In this document: piece by piece, positions 1 to 6,967 of the stretch
Layout of the letters: every line of letters starts with the position of its first letter
Numbering within the stretch: position 1 is the stretch's first letter
Assembly (NCBI GenBank): GCA_034716895.1
Contig: JAYEKW010000085.1
Coordinates: forward strand, 1-40,675
DNA from: Candidatus Neomarinimicrobiota bacterium
GTDB lineage: Bacteria; Fidelibacterota; UBA8477; JABMPR01
Length of the DNA stretch: 40,675 bases
Direction: 5' to 3'
The notes under the pieces: generated by a model
Told to the model about the DNA's origin: nothing
What the model saw: the letters and a program-made list of their open reading frames with translations, nothing else
Database searches by the model: none
Translations under genes and position numbers: made by a program

Positions 1-24
1 CTTGTTCATAACTTTAATACTTTT

Positions 25-90
25 CGTGACTTAGTGTCTTCGTGGCAATAATTCATGAATAATGCAGGTTAGTGACTTTGTGGCTATAAT
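25..90. repeat. Dispersed low-complexity repeat (GTGACTTxGTGxC type)
   Basis: Two related phrases, CGTGACTTAGTGTCTTCGTGG (positions 25-45, broken here as CGTGACTTAGTG then TCTTCGTGG) and AGTGACTTTGTGGC (71-84), lie about 45 nt apart. They resemble the non-coding GTGxCTTxGTG repeats scattered in intergenic DNA of many bacterial genomes. No reading frame of interest crosses them. Related GCGCAGAG-type phrases occur at 9571-9590, 12481-12493, 15827-15852 and 31286-31320. Confidence 0.4.
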
Positions 91-124
91 ATGTAAAATA
101 TACTTACGGATAACATGGGCCGGT

Positions 125-394
125 TTAATAGCAAACCAAGATAAACCCCATCCTGAGCGGTGCATCGCTCTCTATTCTGACCAGGCCTGGTAGTAGGTCA
201 TTCTTTCCGTCACTTTTTTTAAGATACTGCTCGGTCTCATCATAAGGCAATGTTTTAAGCAATAGTTTATAAATCTGTTCTGGCGATCTCTGATTGGCTA
301 CCGCAGTGGGTCTCAGTTTGGTGGTTCCTGTCAACGCTCTTGCAACATTCCCAGCACCAGTATTGTAGGCAGCTATGGTGCAGAAATAGGCTGG
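125..394 (-). pseudogene. Remnant of an MltC-like lytic transglycosylase (C-terminal part of SLT domain)
   Basis: Reading the minus strand from 394 gives an open frame containing CTIAAYNTGAGNVARAL, which is the conserved Ala-Tyr-Asn-Thr-Gly motif of the SLT lysozyme-like fold. It is followed by SPEQIYKLLLKTLPYDETEQ and YLKK, the usual distal part of MltC/Slt-type membrane-bound murein transglycosylases. After YLKK the frame runs into unrelated sequence (SDGKNDLLPG...) before a stop at 125. Directly upstream of PAYFC there is an in-frame TGA (395-397), and the catalytic-glutamate half of the domain is absent from this frame. Family members are usually over 200 residues, so this is a decayed fragment. 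Possible upstream remnants in another frame (394-530) are too eroded to assign. The motif match is strong; calling it a pseudogene is inference. Confidence 0.72.
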
Positions 395-397
395 TCA

Positions 398-708
398 AGC
401 TAATCAAAAATCGAGTTCTTTTCTGCAACTACTTTGGAACTGAATATGGTATAAATCGAGAGAATATTCATGTTTATCGCAAATGGTCTGGATAAATTCT
501 CAGCGAGATATCGTCTGAAAGCCGCTCAAACTAAGGTATGTTATTTAATGTGTATCAATCTGTTATTAAACCGGCGAAGGTTAGTCGCAAATTCCATTCA
601 TGAGCTCAATTCCTGTTAGCCCTTCGAGAGCTTTACGGAGACGAGTCTTGCTGAGGCTCGAAGCATCATTCTGTACGACTAATAACTGCCACCTTAATAT
701 TTAAAGAA
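398..708. other. Intergenic stretch without a recognisable gene
   Basis: No ORF here looks like a gene. On the minus strand a stop-to-stop frame of about 37 codons ending at 581 reads SLSKTRLRKALEGLTGIELM; it has protein-like composition but no start with a ribosome binding site, and I do not recognise it. On the plus strand a 49-codon frame starts at 470, also unrecognised and without a convincing ribosome binding site. Both are best treated as gene debris or chance, matching the decayed transglycosylase next door. A promoter for the gene at 721 should lie in the last part of this stretch, but I cannot point to clear -35/-10 boxes. Confidence 0.35.
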
Positions 709-720
709 AGAGGGATTCTC

Positions 721-2571
721 ATGCTCCTGCTAATTCGCTCACTGCTTAGCATAATTCTGACCGCCACTGTGGTTTGGTCTCAAACTACGGATTCTACAAC
801 GATCAGTTTTGCCTGGTTGACAGACACTCATGTAGGCGCTTCAACGGGATATGATGACTTGCATAGTGTTACCAGGGATATCAGCCAGGACGGGTCGATC
901 TCATTTGCCATAGTTTCGGGTGATGTCTCTGAAATGGATGTGGGTCAAAACCTCATGCTGGCCAAATCCTTGTTGGACAGCATGAATATCCCCTACTTGA
1001 TCATTCCCGGCAACCACGACACAAAATGGTCCTCATCTGGAGGCGAACGTTTTGAACAGATCTGGGGAGCTGACCGTTTCAACAAGGAGATTGGCGAATT
1101 TCGATTTATTGGTATCCATCAAGGACCCATGTTACGGATGGGCGATGGCTATATCGATCCGGCAGATATCACGTGGGTCGATTCAATTCTCCAGGCTCTC
1201 CCCGACCCCAGGCAGAAAATCTTTATTGTGCAACACTACCCCCTTGATCCTTCAGTAGACAACTGGTATGCCTTTATGGATGTTATCGTGCCCTACAACA
1301 TTCAAGCAGTGCTTCATGGGCATGGTCACGGTAACAGAGTGACTTCTTTTGAAGGAATACCTGGCATCATGAGTCGTTCAACTCTCCGCAGAAAGCAGGA
1401 CTCCAGTGGCTACACCTTGGTTCGTCTCCAGGATAACCAGGCTGATTTTTATGAGAAGTCTCTGGCAACTGATAGTCTGGAACTATGGCATTCGCTACCT
1501 CTGGGGAATCATGATTATCGTGATTCACTGCGTTTACCGCTCCCTGATTATTCTCATAACGAAACATCCGGTGTTACGCTAGCCTGGCAAACTTCAGTTG
1601 GCTCACTAATCACTTCAAATCCAACTCTGCACGACAATACTGTCTTTGTCAGCACGATGTCAGGTGCCGTGATTGCTCTGGATATAAGCAACGGTCAACC
1701 CACCTGGAACTGGCAGGGTCAGGGAGCCATTCACTCCACACCGGCAATTAGAGGGGATCGATTAATTGTAGGATCGGTTGATTCGACTATCACTTGTTTG
1801 TCAGGGAGTGATGGTAAATTGAAGTGGCAAATTAAAACCACTGGATCAGTTCTGGGGTCGCCTCTCATCCATAAGAACCGGGTTTATATCGGTAGTGGTG
1901 ATGGGGTTTTCCGATGTCTGAACCTGCGTAACGGTAAGGTCAAATGGGCTTATCCTGAAATTGGTGGATATATCGAAACTCGTCCGATCATGGCTGAGGA
2001 TAAGATCATGTTTGGCGCCTGGGATGGCAGCTTCTATGCGCTTCATGCCAAGCGCGGTGAATTGCTCTGGAAGTGGTCTGATGGCAGATCTGGTCTCCTG
2101 TATTCACCAGCTGCTTGTTGGCCGGTTTCAGCTCATGGAAAGGTCTTTGTTGTGGCACCTGATCGAGCTATGACTGCCATCGATAATGCTAACGGTGAAA
2201 CGGTTTGGCGCAAAACAGGTCACAAGGTCCGGGAAATGATCGGTATCTCTGAAGATGGTGAAACCATTTTCGCCCGCACTATGCAGGACAGCGTATTTGC
2301 CATTAACAGTGCGTCTGATGAATTTGAGCTAAAGTGGGACAGGCATGTTGGCTTCGGCTATGATTTCAATGCGGCGGCTATGGTTGAGCAGGATGGACGT
2401 TTGTATTTCAGCACCAAAGATGGTTGGGTGTATTGTCTGGATAGTTCTACTGGAGAGTTGCTCTGGCACTACCGGGTCAGTGACGGTCTGGTTAATGCGG
2501 TCGAACCAGTAAACGGAAATGCAGTTTTGACAACTGCTGCTGATGGTAAGGTGAGTTTGTTGAGTTTTTGA
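721..2571 (+). CDS. Secreted metallophosphoesterase with C-terminal PQQ-like beta-propeller
   Basis: A 616-residue protein with a signal peptide (about residues 1-21, ending VVWSQ). Residues 28-210 form a calcineurin-like metallophosphoesterase with all expected metal and catalytic motifs: D35-T-H37, G67-D68, G97-N-H-D100, H172 and the GHGH run at 200-203. From about 305 to the end there are repeated blades with the pattern of PQQ-binding-like propellers, such as TPAIRGDRLIVGS, GKLKWQIKTTG and YCLDSSTGELLWHY. The likely role is a periplasmic or surface phosphodiesterase or phosphomonoesterase carrying a propeller for substrate or partner binding; the substrate cannot be told from sequence. 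AGAGGG at 709-714 is a good ribosome binding site for the ATG. The gene stands alone on the plus strand and converges on lhgO. Its last codons (SLLSF) fall inside a TTGAGTTT-type repeat. Confidence 0.88.
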   Translation: MLLLIRSLLSIILTATVVWSQTTDSTTISFAWLTDTHVGASTGYDDLHSVTRDISQDGSISFAIVSGDVSEMDVGQNLMLAKSLLDSMNIPYLIIPGNHDTKWSSSGGERFEQIWGADRFNKEIGEFRFIGIHQGPMLRMGDGYIDPADITWVDSILQALPDPRQKIFIVQHYPLDPSVDNWYAFMDVIVPYNIQAVLHGHGHGNRVTSFEGIPGIMSRSTLRRKQDSSGYTLVRLQDNQADFYEKSLATDSLELWHSLPLGNHDYRDSLRLPLPDYSHNETSGVTLAWQTSVGSLITSNPTLHDNTVFVSTMSGAVIALDISNGQPTWNWQGQGAIHSTPAIRGDRLIVGSVDSTITCLSGSDGKLKWQIKTTGSVLGSPLIHKNRVYIGSGDGVFRCLNLRNGKVKWAYPEIGGYIETRPIMAEDKIMFGAWDGSFYALHAKRGELLWKWSDGRSGLLYSPAACWPVSAHGKVFVVAPDRAMTAIDNANGETVWRKTGHKVREMIGISEDGETIFARTMQDSVFAINSASDEFELKWDRHVGFGYDFNAAAMVEQDGRLYFSTKDGWVYCLDSSTGELLWHYRVSDGLVNAVEPVNGNAVLTTAADGKVSLLSF

Positions 2572-2601
2572 GTTCTTGAGTTTGAAGCGTTTTTGAGTTC
2601 G
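2549..2601. repeat. Degenerate TTGAGTTT tandem repeat over the 3' end of the phosphoesterase gene
   Basis: The phrase GAGTTT or GAGTTC recurs with 3-15 nt spacing (GAGTTTGTTGAGTTTTTGAG, TTCTTGAGTTTGAAGCG, TTTTTGAGTTC). The stop codon of the upstream gene (2569-2571) lies inside it. This is low-complexity, slippage-prone DNA rather than a terminator with clear stem and U-tract. Confidence 0.55.
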
Positions 2602-2608
2602 ATATTGG

Positions 2609-2662
2609 CTTACTCGTCACTCGTCTCTCGTCACCTGTCACTCATCACTGGTCGCTTGTCAC
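2609..2662. repeat. Degenerate GTCACTCGTCTC-type tandem repeat over the 3' end of lhgO
   Basis: Successive related phrases TACTCGTCAC, TCGTCTCTCGTCAC, CTGTCACTCATCAC and TGGTCGCTTGTCACC form a roughly 10-14 nt degenerate tandem repeat. The lhgO stop (2631-2633) is inside it, and the last residues of that protein (GDKRPVMSDR) are encoded by repeat DNA. Confidence 0.6.
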
Positions 2663-3845
2663 CAAACACTTTTCCAGCAATATATTTCCCAATTTCCAAA
2701 CTGGCTGTGGCTGCTGGTGAGGGTGCATTCAATACAAAGATGGCATTTTTAGCTTCCACCAGATGAAAATCATCGAGAAGACTGCCGTCTGAACGCAAGG
2801 CCTGGGCTCTAACTCCAGCTTCACCCCTGATCAGGTCATCTGACTGAATCTCAGGGATTAATTTCTGAACACTTTTCAGAAAGGCTGCTTTGAAAACTGA
2901 TCTAACCATTTCTCTGGTGCCTTCACCCAGATAATTGCCTGCTAATTTCCAGAAACCAGGGAAGGTCAAGGTTTCGAACAAATCACGCCCATTAATGGCA
3001 CCCCAGGTATAGCCCTCGCGGCTGAAGGCCAGTACTGCGTTGGGTCCCGCATGGACACTACCATCAATCAGACGGGTCATGTGGACACCCAGAAAGGGAA
3101 ATTTTGGGTTGGGTACTGGGTAGATCAGATTCCTGACCAAGTGACGCTTCTCTGCCTTCACGTGCCAGTACTCACCCCGGAAAGGCACGATCTTCATCTG
3201 CGGATTCACACCAGCTTTTTTTGCAATGCGGTCTGAAAAAAGCCCTGCAGAAGCAATCAAGTATTTTGTTTGAAAGCTACCTTGATCGGTGGTTATTGCG
3301 TATCCCCGGTTCAGTTCCTTTAGTCCCTCAACTTGACAATTCAGGATGAGATCAACACCCTGATCTTGCAATAATTCGATGTATTTTCCAGCTACAACCT
3401 TGAAATCGACGATACCGGTTGAAGGGACTTTCAGGGCAGCCACACAATTGACATGAGGTTCGATCTCATGGGCTTCATCAGTATCTAACAGGCTGATATC
3501 CAGTCCATTAGCCATCGCTCTTTCATGTAATATATGCAACCCAGATAGCTGGTCATTGGCAGTTGCTACGATCAATTTGCCGCATCGATCGTGGGGAATG
3601 TCATGTTGCTGACAAAAGGCGATCAGCGAAGCATTTCCGGCCAAGGCAAATTGAGCCTTTTTACTACCAGGTTTGTAATAAACACCGGCATGGATCACGC
3701 CACTGTTGCGACCGGATTGATGCTGAGCCCAATCCCCTTCTTTTTCCAGAACAGCCAGATGACAATCCGGATCCTGTTCCTTGATCGCCAAAGCCGTGGC
3801 CAGTCCCACCAATCCCCCACCAAGTATCAGTTTATCATATACCAT
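2631..3845 (-). CDS. lhgO: L-2-hydroxyglutarate oxidase family FAD-dependent oxidoreductase
   Basis: A 404-residue protein of the DAO/LhgO (YgaF) family. The N-terminal Rossmann motif GGGLVGLATALA (about 8-20) binds FAD adenine, followed by an acidic strand end at LAVLEKE. SGRNSGVIHAGVYYKPGS is the signature of the 2-hydroxyglutarate oxidase group. The C-terminal FAD-contacting region reads FVLNAPSPAATASLEIG. The predicted reaction is FAD-linked oxidation of L-2-hydroxyglutarate to 2-oxoglutarate with electrons passed to the quinone pool or oxygen, a metabolite-repair role at the inner membrane face. The family normally ends shortly after the IGKYIAGKVF segment; here about ten extra residues come from the repeat at 2609-2662. 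The ATG at 3845 lacks a strong Shine-Dalgarno sequence. Monocistronic, convergent with the phosphoesterase gene. Confidence 0.88.
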   Translation of the reverse strand: MVYDKLILGGGLVGLATALAIKEQDPDCHLAVLEKEGDWAQHQSGRNSGVIHAGVYYKPGSKKAQFALAGNASLIAFCQQHDIPHDRCGKLIVATANDQLSGLHILHERAMANGLDISLLDTDEAHEIEPHVNCVAALKVPSTGIVDFKVVAGKYIELLQDQGVDLILNCQVEGLKELNRGYAITTDQGSFQTKYLIASAGLFSDRIAKKAGVNPQMKIVPFRGEYWHVKAEKRHLVRNLIYPVPNPKFPFLGVHMTRLIDGSVHAGPNAVLAFSREGYTWGAINGRDLFETLTFPGFWKLAGNYLGEGTREMVRSVFKAAFLKSVQKLIPEIQSDDLIRGEAGVRAQALRSDGSLLDDFHLVEAKNAIFVLNAPSPAATASLEIGKYIAGKVFGDKRPVMSDR

Positions 3846-3912
3846 GCGTTATTTCGTATTGAGAAAAGGCTTTATACTAATTGTGGCATTGTTGAGGCGA
3901 AGCATTGTTGAA

Positions 3913-3929
3913 ACAAGGCGTTGCCTTGT
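3913..3929 (-). terminator. Putative terminator hairpin after ruvA
   Basis: ACAAGGC-GTT-GCCTTGT is a perfect 7-bp stem with a 3-nt loop lying 2 nt beyond the ruvA stop. On the minus strand it is followed by TTTC, so the U-tract is short. It is the most plausible end of the long minus-strand transcript. Just beyond it the phrase GCATTGTTGA is directly repeated, and the motif TTATACTAATT (3872-3882) belongs to a short family seen at other gene ends. Confidence 0.5.
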
Positions 3930-3931
3930 CT

Positions 3932-4531
3932 TTACTTGTGCAGGGTTTTTTTGATCAATTGCTCAGTAGTTAATTGAGTGTCACTGTCCTTCACAATTTT
4001 GCGGATCTTCGCATAAACTTCTGAACGGGCATAGCCTAGCGCTTCCAAAGCCATGATGGCTTCTTCCTCAACACTGCGGGTTCCAAGTGTAGTAGTAAGA
4101 TCACCTGGCTCAGTGATACCCAGACCTTTTTCGATCTTGGGCTTAAGCTCAAGGATGATACGTTTGGCAGTGGTTGGACCGATTCCCGGTGTTTTGGCAA
4201 TAGTCTTGGCATCCTCGGACAGGATCCAATTACTGATCTCAGAAGGTGAGCCACCAGAGAGGATTGCCAAGGCAGCTTTGGGTCCGATCTTGGAAATACC
4301 GATCAAATTATAATAAAATTCGCGCTCCACTATATGAGCAAATCCATAAAGATCCAAGATATCCTCCCGGACATGCAGATAGGTGTAAACCTTAACCATA
4401 TCTCCCTCACCTGGCAACTGTTCGTAAGTGCTCAGGGAAACTTTAAGCCGATACCCCACACCGCCAGTTTCAATGACTATATAATCAGGTTGTTTATTTA
4501 CCAGTTTTCCAGAGATGAATTCGTACATCAT
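3932..4531 (-). CDS. ruvA: Holliday junction branch migration protein RuvA
   Basis: A 199-residue RuvA of typical length. The N-terminal OB-fold (about 1-63) starts MYEFISGKLV and contains the usual YRLKVSLSTYEQLP strand. Two helix-hairpin-helix DNA-binding motifs are visible as GISKIGPKAALAILSG and TPGIGPTTAKRIILELK. The C-terminal three-helix domain (about 150-199: SVEEEAIMALEALGYARSE) contacts RuvB. RuvA tetramers clamp four-way junctions and load the RuvB helicase; ruvB is not in this window. The start overlaps the ruvC stop (ATGATG, with TGA shared), so the two are translationally coupled. The second ATG at 4528 is an equally plausible start and gives the more usual MYEF beginning. Confidence 0.95.
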   Translation of the reverse strand: MMYEFISGKLVNKQPDYIVIETGGVGYRLKVSLSTYEQLPGEGDMVKVYTYLHVREDILDLYGFAHIVEREFYYNLIGISKIGPKAALAILSGGSPSEISNWILSEDAKTIAKTPGIGPTTAKRIILELKPKIEKGLGITEPGDLTTTLGTRSVEEEAIMALEALGYARSEVYAKIRKIVKDSDTQLTTEQLIKKTLHK

Positions 4532-5016
4532 GACCCCAGTTTTGCTAACTTATAGTTCAAACCGTGACAAATGGCTATGGCCAAGGCATCTGAAGCGTCC
4601 AGCGTTACTGGATCTTCCTTGAGTTTGAGCAAACGTTTCACCATGTAGAGAACCTGCTGTTTATCCGCAGCTCCGTTGCCGGTCACTGACGATTTGATCT
4701 TTCGGGCAGCATACTCATGAACTTCCAGATCAGCATGACGACCGGCTAACATGGCCACACCGCGAACATGCCCCATCAAAAGAGCCGTCTTGGCATTCTT
4801 TCCATAAAATGCTTCTTCGATAGATAATACATCAGGTTGAAAAGTTTTTATGGTTTCTGTGATGCCGTGGTACAGCTGGGACAATTTATCGGCCAGAGAA
4901 TCGCTATTTTTAGTTTTCACTACCCCAGAATAAACTGGAATAAATCGGTTCCCATCGTAGTCGATCACACCGATACCGAGAATACGAAGACCAGGGTCTA
5001 TGCCAACGATCCTCAG
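4528..5016 (-). CDS. ruvC: Crossover junction endodeoxyribonuclease RuvC, apparent CTG start
   Basis: A RuvC resolvase of 162 residues if translation starts at the CTG at 5014-5016. The encoded beginning is (L)RIVGIDPGLRILGIGV, aligning residue for residue with canonical RuvC starts, and it places the first catalytic aspartate at position 7 as in E. coli. The other acidic residues are present: E67/E68 in LSIEEAFYGKN, D140 and D143 in LDASDALAIAICHG. No ATG, GTG or TTG exists between the in-frame yebC stop (5020-5022) and the GTG that encodes the Val of GVIDYDG; starting there would delete the catalytic Asp7. GGAG lies 6 nt upstream of the CTG, inside the yebC end. So the gene is either CTG-initiated or carries a sequencing error at the start. 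The family assignment is firm; the start is inference. Confidence 0.92.
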   Translation of the reverse strand: MRIVGIDPGLRILGIGVIDYDGNRFIPVYSGVVKTKNSDSLADKLSQLYHGITETIKTFQPDVLSIEEAFYGKNAKTALLMGHVRGVAMLAGRHADLEVHEYAARKIKSSVTGNGAADKQQVLYMVKRLLKLKEDPVTLDASDALAIAICHGLNYKLAKLGS

Positions 5017-5019
5017 AGT

Positions 5020-5766
5020 TTACTCCAGTCCTTCCAGCATCTCATCGGTAAAATTAACACTGGCTGATAACTTCTGCATATCCTCGTAGTCATCCAGGAT
5101 CTCCATGAGCGTCACCACTTTTGGCAGGTCCTCAGCACTTACTTCTGTAAAATTGTTGGGAATATGCTGAATTTCAGCCACTTCAATCGTGTAGCCTGCT
5201 TCAATAATGGCCTCATTGGCCGCATTGAGATCAGTGGGAGCGGTAATGATTTCGAAGTAATCGGCCTCATTGCTCATATCTTCAGCGCCACCCTCCAGAG
5301 CAGTCATCATGAGTTCATCTTCATCGACGCCTTCACCTTGAACCTGAATCACACCTTTGGTATCAAACATCCAGGTAACAGCGCCAGCATTGGCCAGGTT
5401 ACCACCATGCTTGCTTAACAGATGGCGAATTTCAGAGACGGTACGATTGCGATTATCTGTAGCTACTTCCATAAAAAGAGCAACACCACCTGGACCGTAA
5501 CCTTCATATACGATCTCTTCTATGATGACTCCCTCAAGTTCGCCAGTGCCCTTCTTAATGGCACGCTCTACGTTCGCCATTGGCATATTGGCAGCCCGGG
5601 CAGTAGCCATGGCAGTTCGCAGGCGCGGGTTGGCTGATTCATCACCACCACCAGAACGAGCCGCGATGGTTAATTCTTTTGCAACGCGGGTAAATACTTT
5701 ACCTCGTGCAGCATCAACAACTGCCTTTTTTCTCTTGATGGTGGACCATTTACTGTGACCTGACAT
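5020..5766 (-). CDS. yebC: YebC/PmpR (TACO1-like) family protein
   Basis: A 248-residue full-length member of the YebC family. It begins with the near-invariant MSGHSKWSTIKRKKAVVDAA, followed by FTRVAKELTIAARSGGGD and ANMPMANVERAIKKGTGE. The middle domain shows YEGYGPGGVALFMEVATDNRNR split over 13-residue blocks, and the C-terminal domain is acidic, ending MLEGLE. The family was long annotated as transcriptional regulators; recent work ties it to ribosomes and relief of stalling at proline runs. GGGAG sits 4 nt before the ATG. It is followed immediately by ruvC (3 nt between the stop and the CTG), the common yebC-ruvC-ruvA order, and preceded by the SPOR gene at 15 nt, so it reads as part of the bat-to-ruv transcript. 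Confidence 0.95.
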   Translation of the reverse strand: MSGHSKWSTIKRKKAVVDAARGKVFTRVAKELTIAARSGGGDESANPRLRTAMATARAANMPMANVERAIKKGTGELEGVIIEEIVYEGYGPGGVALFMEVATDNRNRTVSEIRHLLSKHGGNLANAGAVTWMFDTKGVIQVQGEGVDEDELMMTALEGGAEDMSNEADYFEIITAPTDLNAANEAIIEAGYTIEVAEIQHIPNNFTEVSAEDLPKVVTLMEILDDYEDMQKLSASVNFTDEMLEGLE

Positions 5767-5781
5767 AATTCTCCCACTCTA

Positions 5782-6231
5782 TTATTCTGTATAAGGGATA
5801 TTCTTTGTCCTGATAACCCAGGCTCGGCGATACCCGTTTTTGATGGCATATTGCTGTAATTTTTGCGCTTCTTCACGGTTGTTCATCATCCCAACTCTGA
5901 TCTTGTAGTAGGGACTATCGAATTGAACCAGGATATCTTCCTCAAATGCAGCTGCCGCACGCGTTTCAAAAGCGATGGCTGCATCATAGTCATTGGTGCT
6001 TCCCAACTGAACTCGATATACATAATCTGAGTATTCAACAATCTCAACGGTATCAACCAGATCCCCTAACCCGTCAAAGTATTCCTGCAAAGATTTGATC
6101 CGTTCAATACGTGCCTTTGAATCAGCCCAATCATTGAGGGATGTTGGATCAAAAGATTCATCCAAACCAACCGATCTTTGACCCCACAATAAGAGGGGTA
6201 AGAGAAAACTAATAAACGCCAACTGCTTCAT
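5782..6231 (-). CDS. Secreted SPOR-domain protein
   Basis: The chosen ATG at 6231 gives about 148 residues beginning MKQLAFISFLLPLLLWGQ, a clear signal peptide. A longer frame reaching 6291 would put about 20 non-hydrophobic residues in front and overlap batE by 80 nt, so I reject it. The C-terminal 75 residues match a SPOR (sporulation-related repeat) domain: YRVQLGSTNDYDAAIAFE, then YYKIRVGMMNNREEAQKLQ and YRRAWVIRTK. SPOR domains bind peptidoglycan stripped of stem peptides, typically at septa. The gene overlaps the end of batE by 23 nt and lies 15 nt upstream of yebC. A role in envelope or division functions with the bat products is inference. Confidence 0.75.
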   Translation of the reverse strand: MKQLAFISFLLPLLLWGQRSVGLDESFDPTSLNDWADSKARIERIKSLQEYFDGLGDLVDTVEIVEYSDYVYRVQLGSTNDYDAAIAFETRAAAAFEEDILVQFDSPYYKIRVGMMNNREEAQKLQQYAIKNGYRRAWVIRTKNIPYTE

Positions 6232-6967
6232 GTACGACCCATCCTGTTTTTCCATCTGCCAATCTAATTTCATACCAGCTGTCTGTGGCACTTAATATTT
6301 CTGCTGAAGTTCCTTCATGAATTACAAATAAGGTGCTGGAACTGACCAGTGGAGCACTGGCGATCCGAGCCTCCTTAACCAAAAGAATGGCGTGTTGATC
6401 ATCAAGCGAGACTGCTCGATTCCACAACCAGCCACTTGTTAATACGAATAGGATGCCAACCAGCACCACAGGCAATAGCATCGATCTGTTACCCCGTTCA
6501 ACTCCGAATAGGCGGAAGTATGCGATGCCCAGAATCAACAGGATAAACCAGGTAGTCTCCCAGAACTGTAGTTCTGCCAATGCAAGACTTTGGCGGATCT
6601 CATCGAACCAGGCCACCAAAGGCATGGGTTCTGGCAAATCAAATCGATCCTTAAGAAATAGTTTACTGAATTTGAGATTGTGTAAAATATCGGCATCTCG
6701 GGGACTTAAGATTCGGGCTTTTTCAAAGTAAAGAATGGCCTTTCCATAATCCTTTTGATTGAAATAGGCATTTCCAAGATTGTAGTAAAGAGCAGCCGTT
6801 GCCCCATCTGATTTCAAGATGGTTTCATATGCTTCGATCGCCTGATCAAAATCACCCTGCTCATAATATTGATTTCCGGAAAGCATGATACGTTCATAAT
6901 CGACAGCATAGCTGAAACTGACCATAAACAGCAGTGTGTAGAGGACAGCCAAATGACGGGTTCTCAT
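6209..6967 (-). CDS. batE: BatE: TPR and SH3-like aerotolerance operon protein
   Basis: Starting at the ATG at 6967, which overlaps the batD stop as ATGA, the protein is 252 residues and begins with the signal segment MRTRHLAVLYTLLFMVSFSYA. Two to three TPR units follow (GNQYYEQGDFDQAIEAYETI, YNLGNAYFNQKDYGKAILYF; about 31-100). Two membrane segments then appear (FWETTWFILLILGIAYF and MLLPVVLVGILFVLTSGWLW). The C-terminal 60 residues look like a bacterial SH3 domain (LFVIHEGTSAEILS, WYEIRLADGKTGWVV). This order is the known BatE layout in FCB genomes. Bat proteins are thought to form an envelope complex; the name comes from aerotolerance in Bacteroides and the mechanism is unresolved. An upstream start at 7015 would add 16 residues inside batD and is unlikely. 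Confidence 0.88.
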   Translation of the reverse strand: MRTRHLAVLYTLLFMVSFSYAVDYERIMLSGNQYYEQGDFDQAIEAYETILKSDGATAALYYNLGNAYFNQKDYGKAILYFEKARILSPRDADILHNLKFSKLFLKDRFDLPEPMPLVAWFDEIRQSLALAELQFWETTWFILLILGIAYFRLFGVERGNRSMLLPVVLVGILFVLTSGWLWNRAVSLDDQHAILLVKEARIASAPLVSSSTLFVIHEGTSAEILSATDSWYEIRLADGKTGWVVHEAVGVY

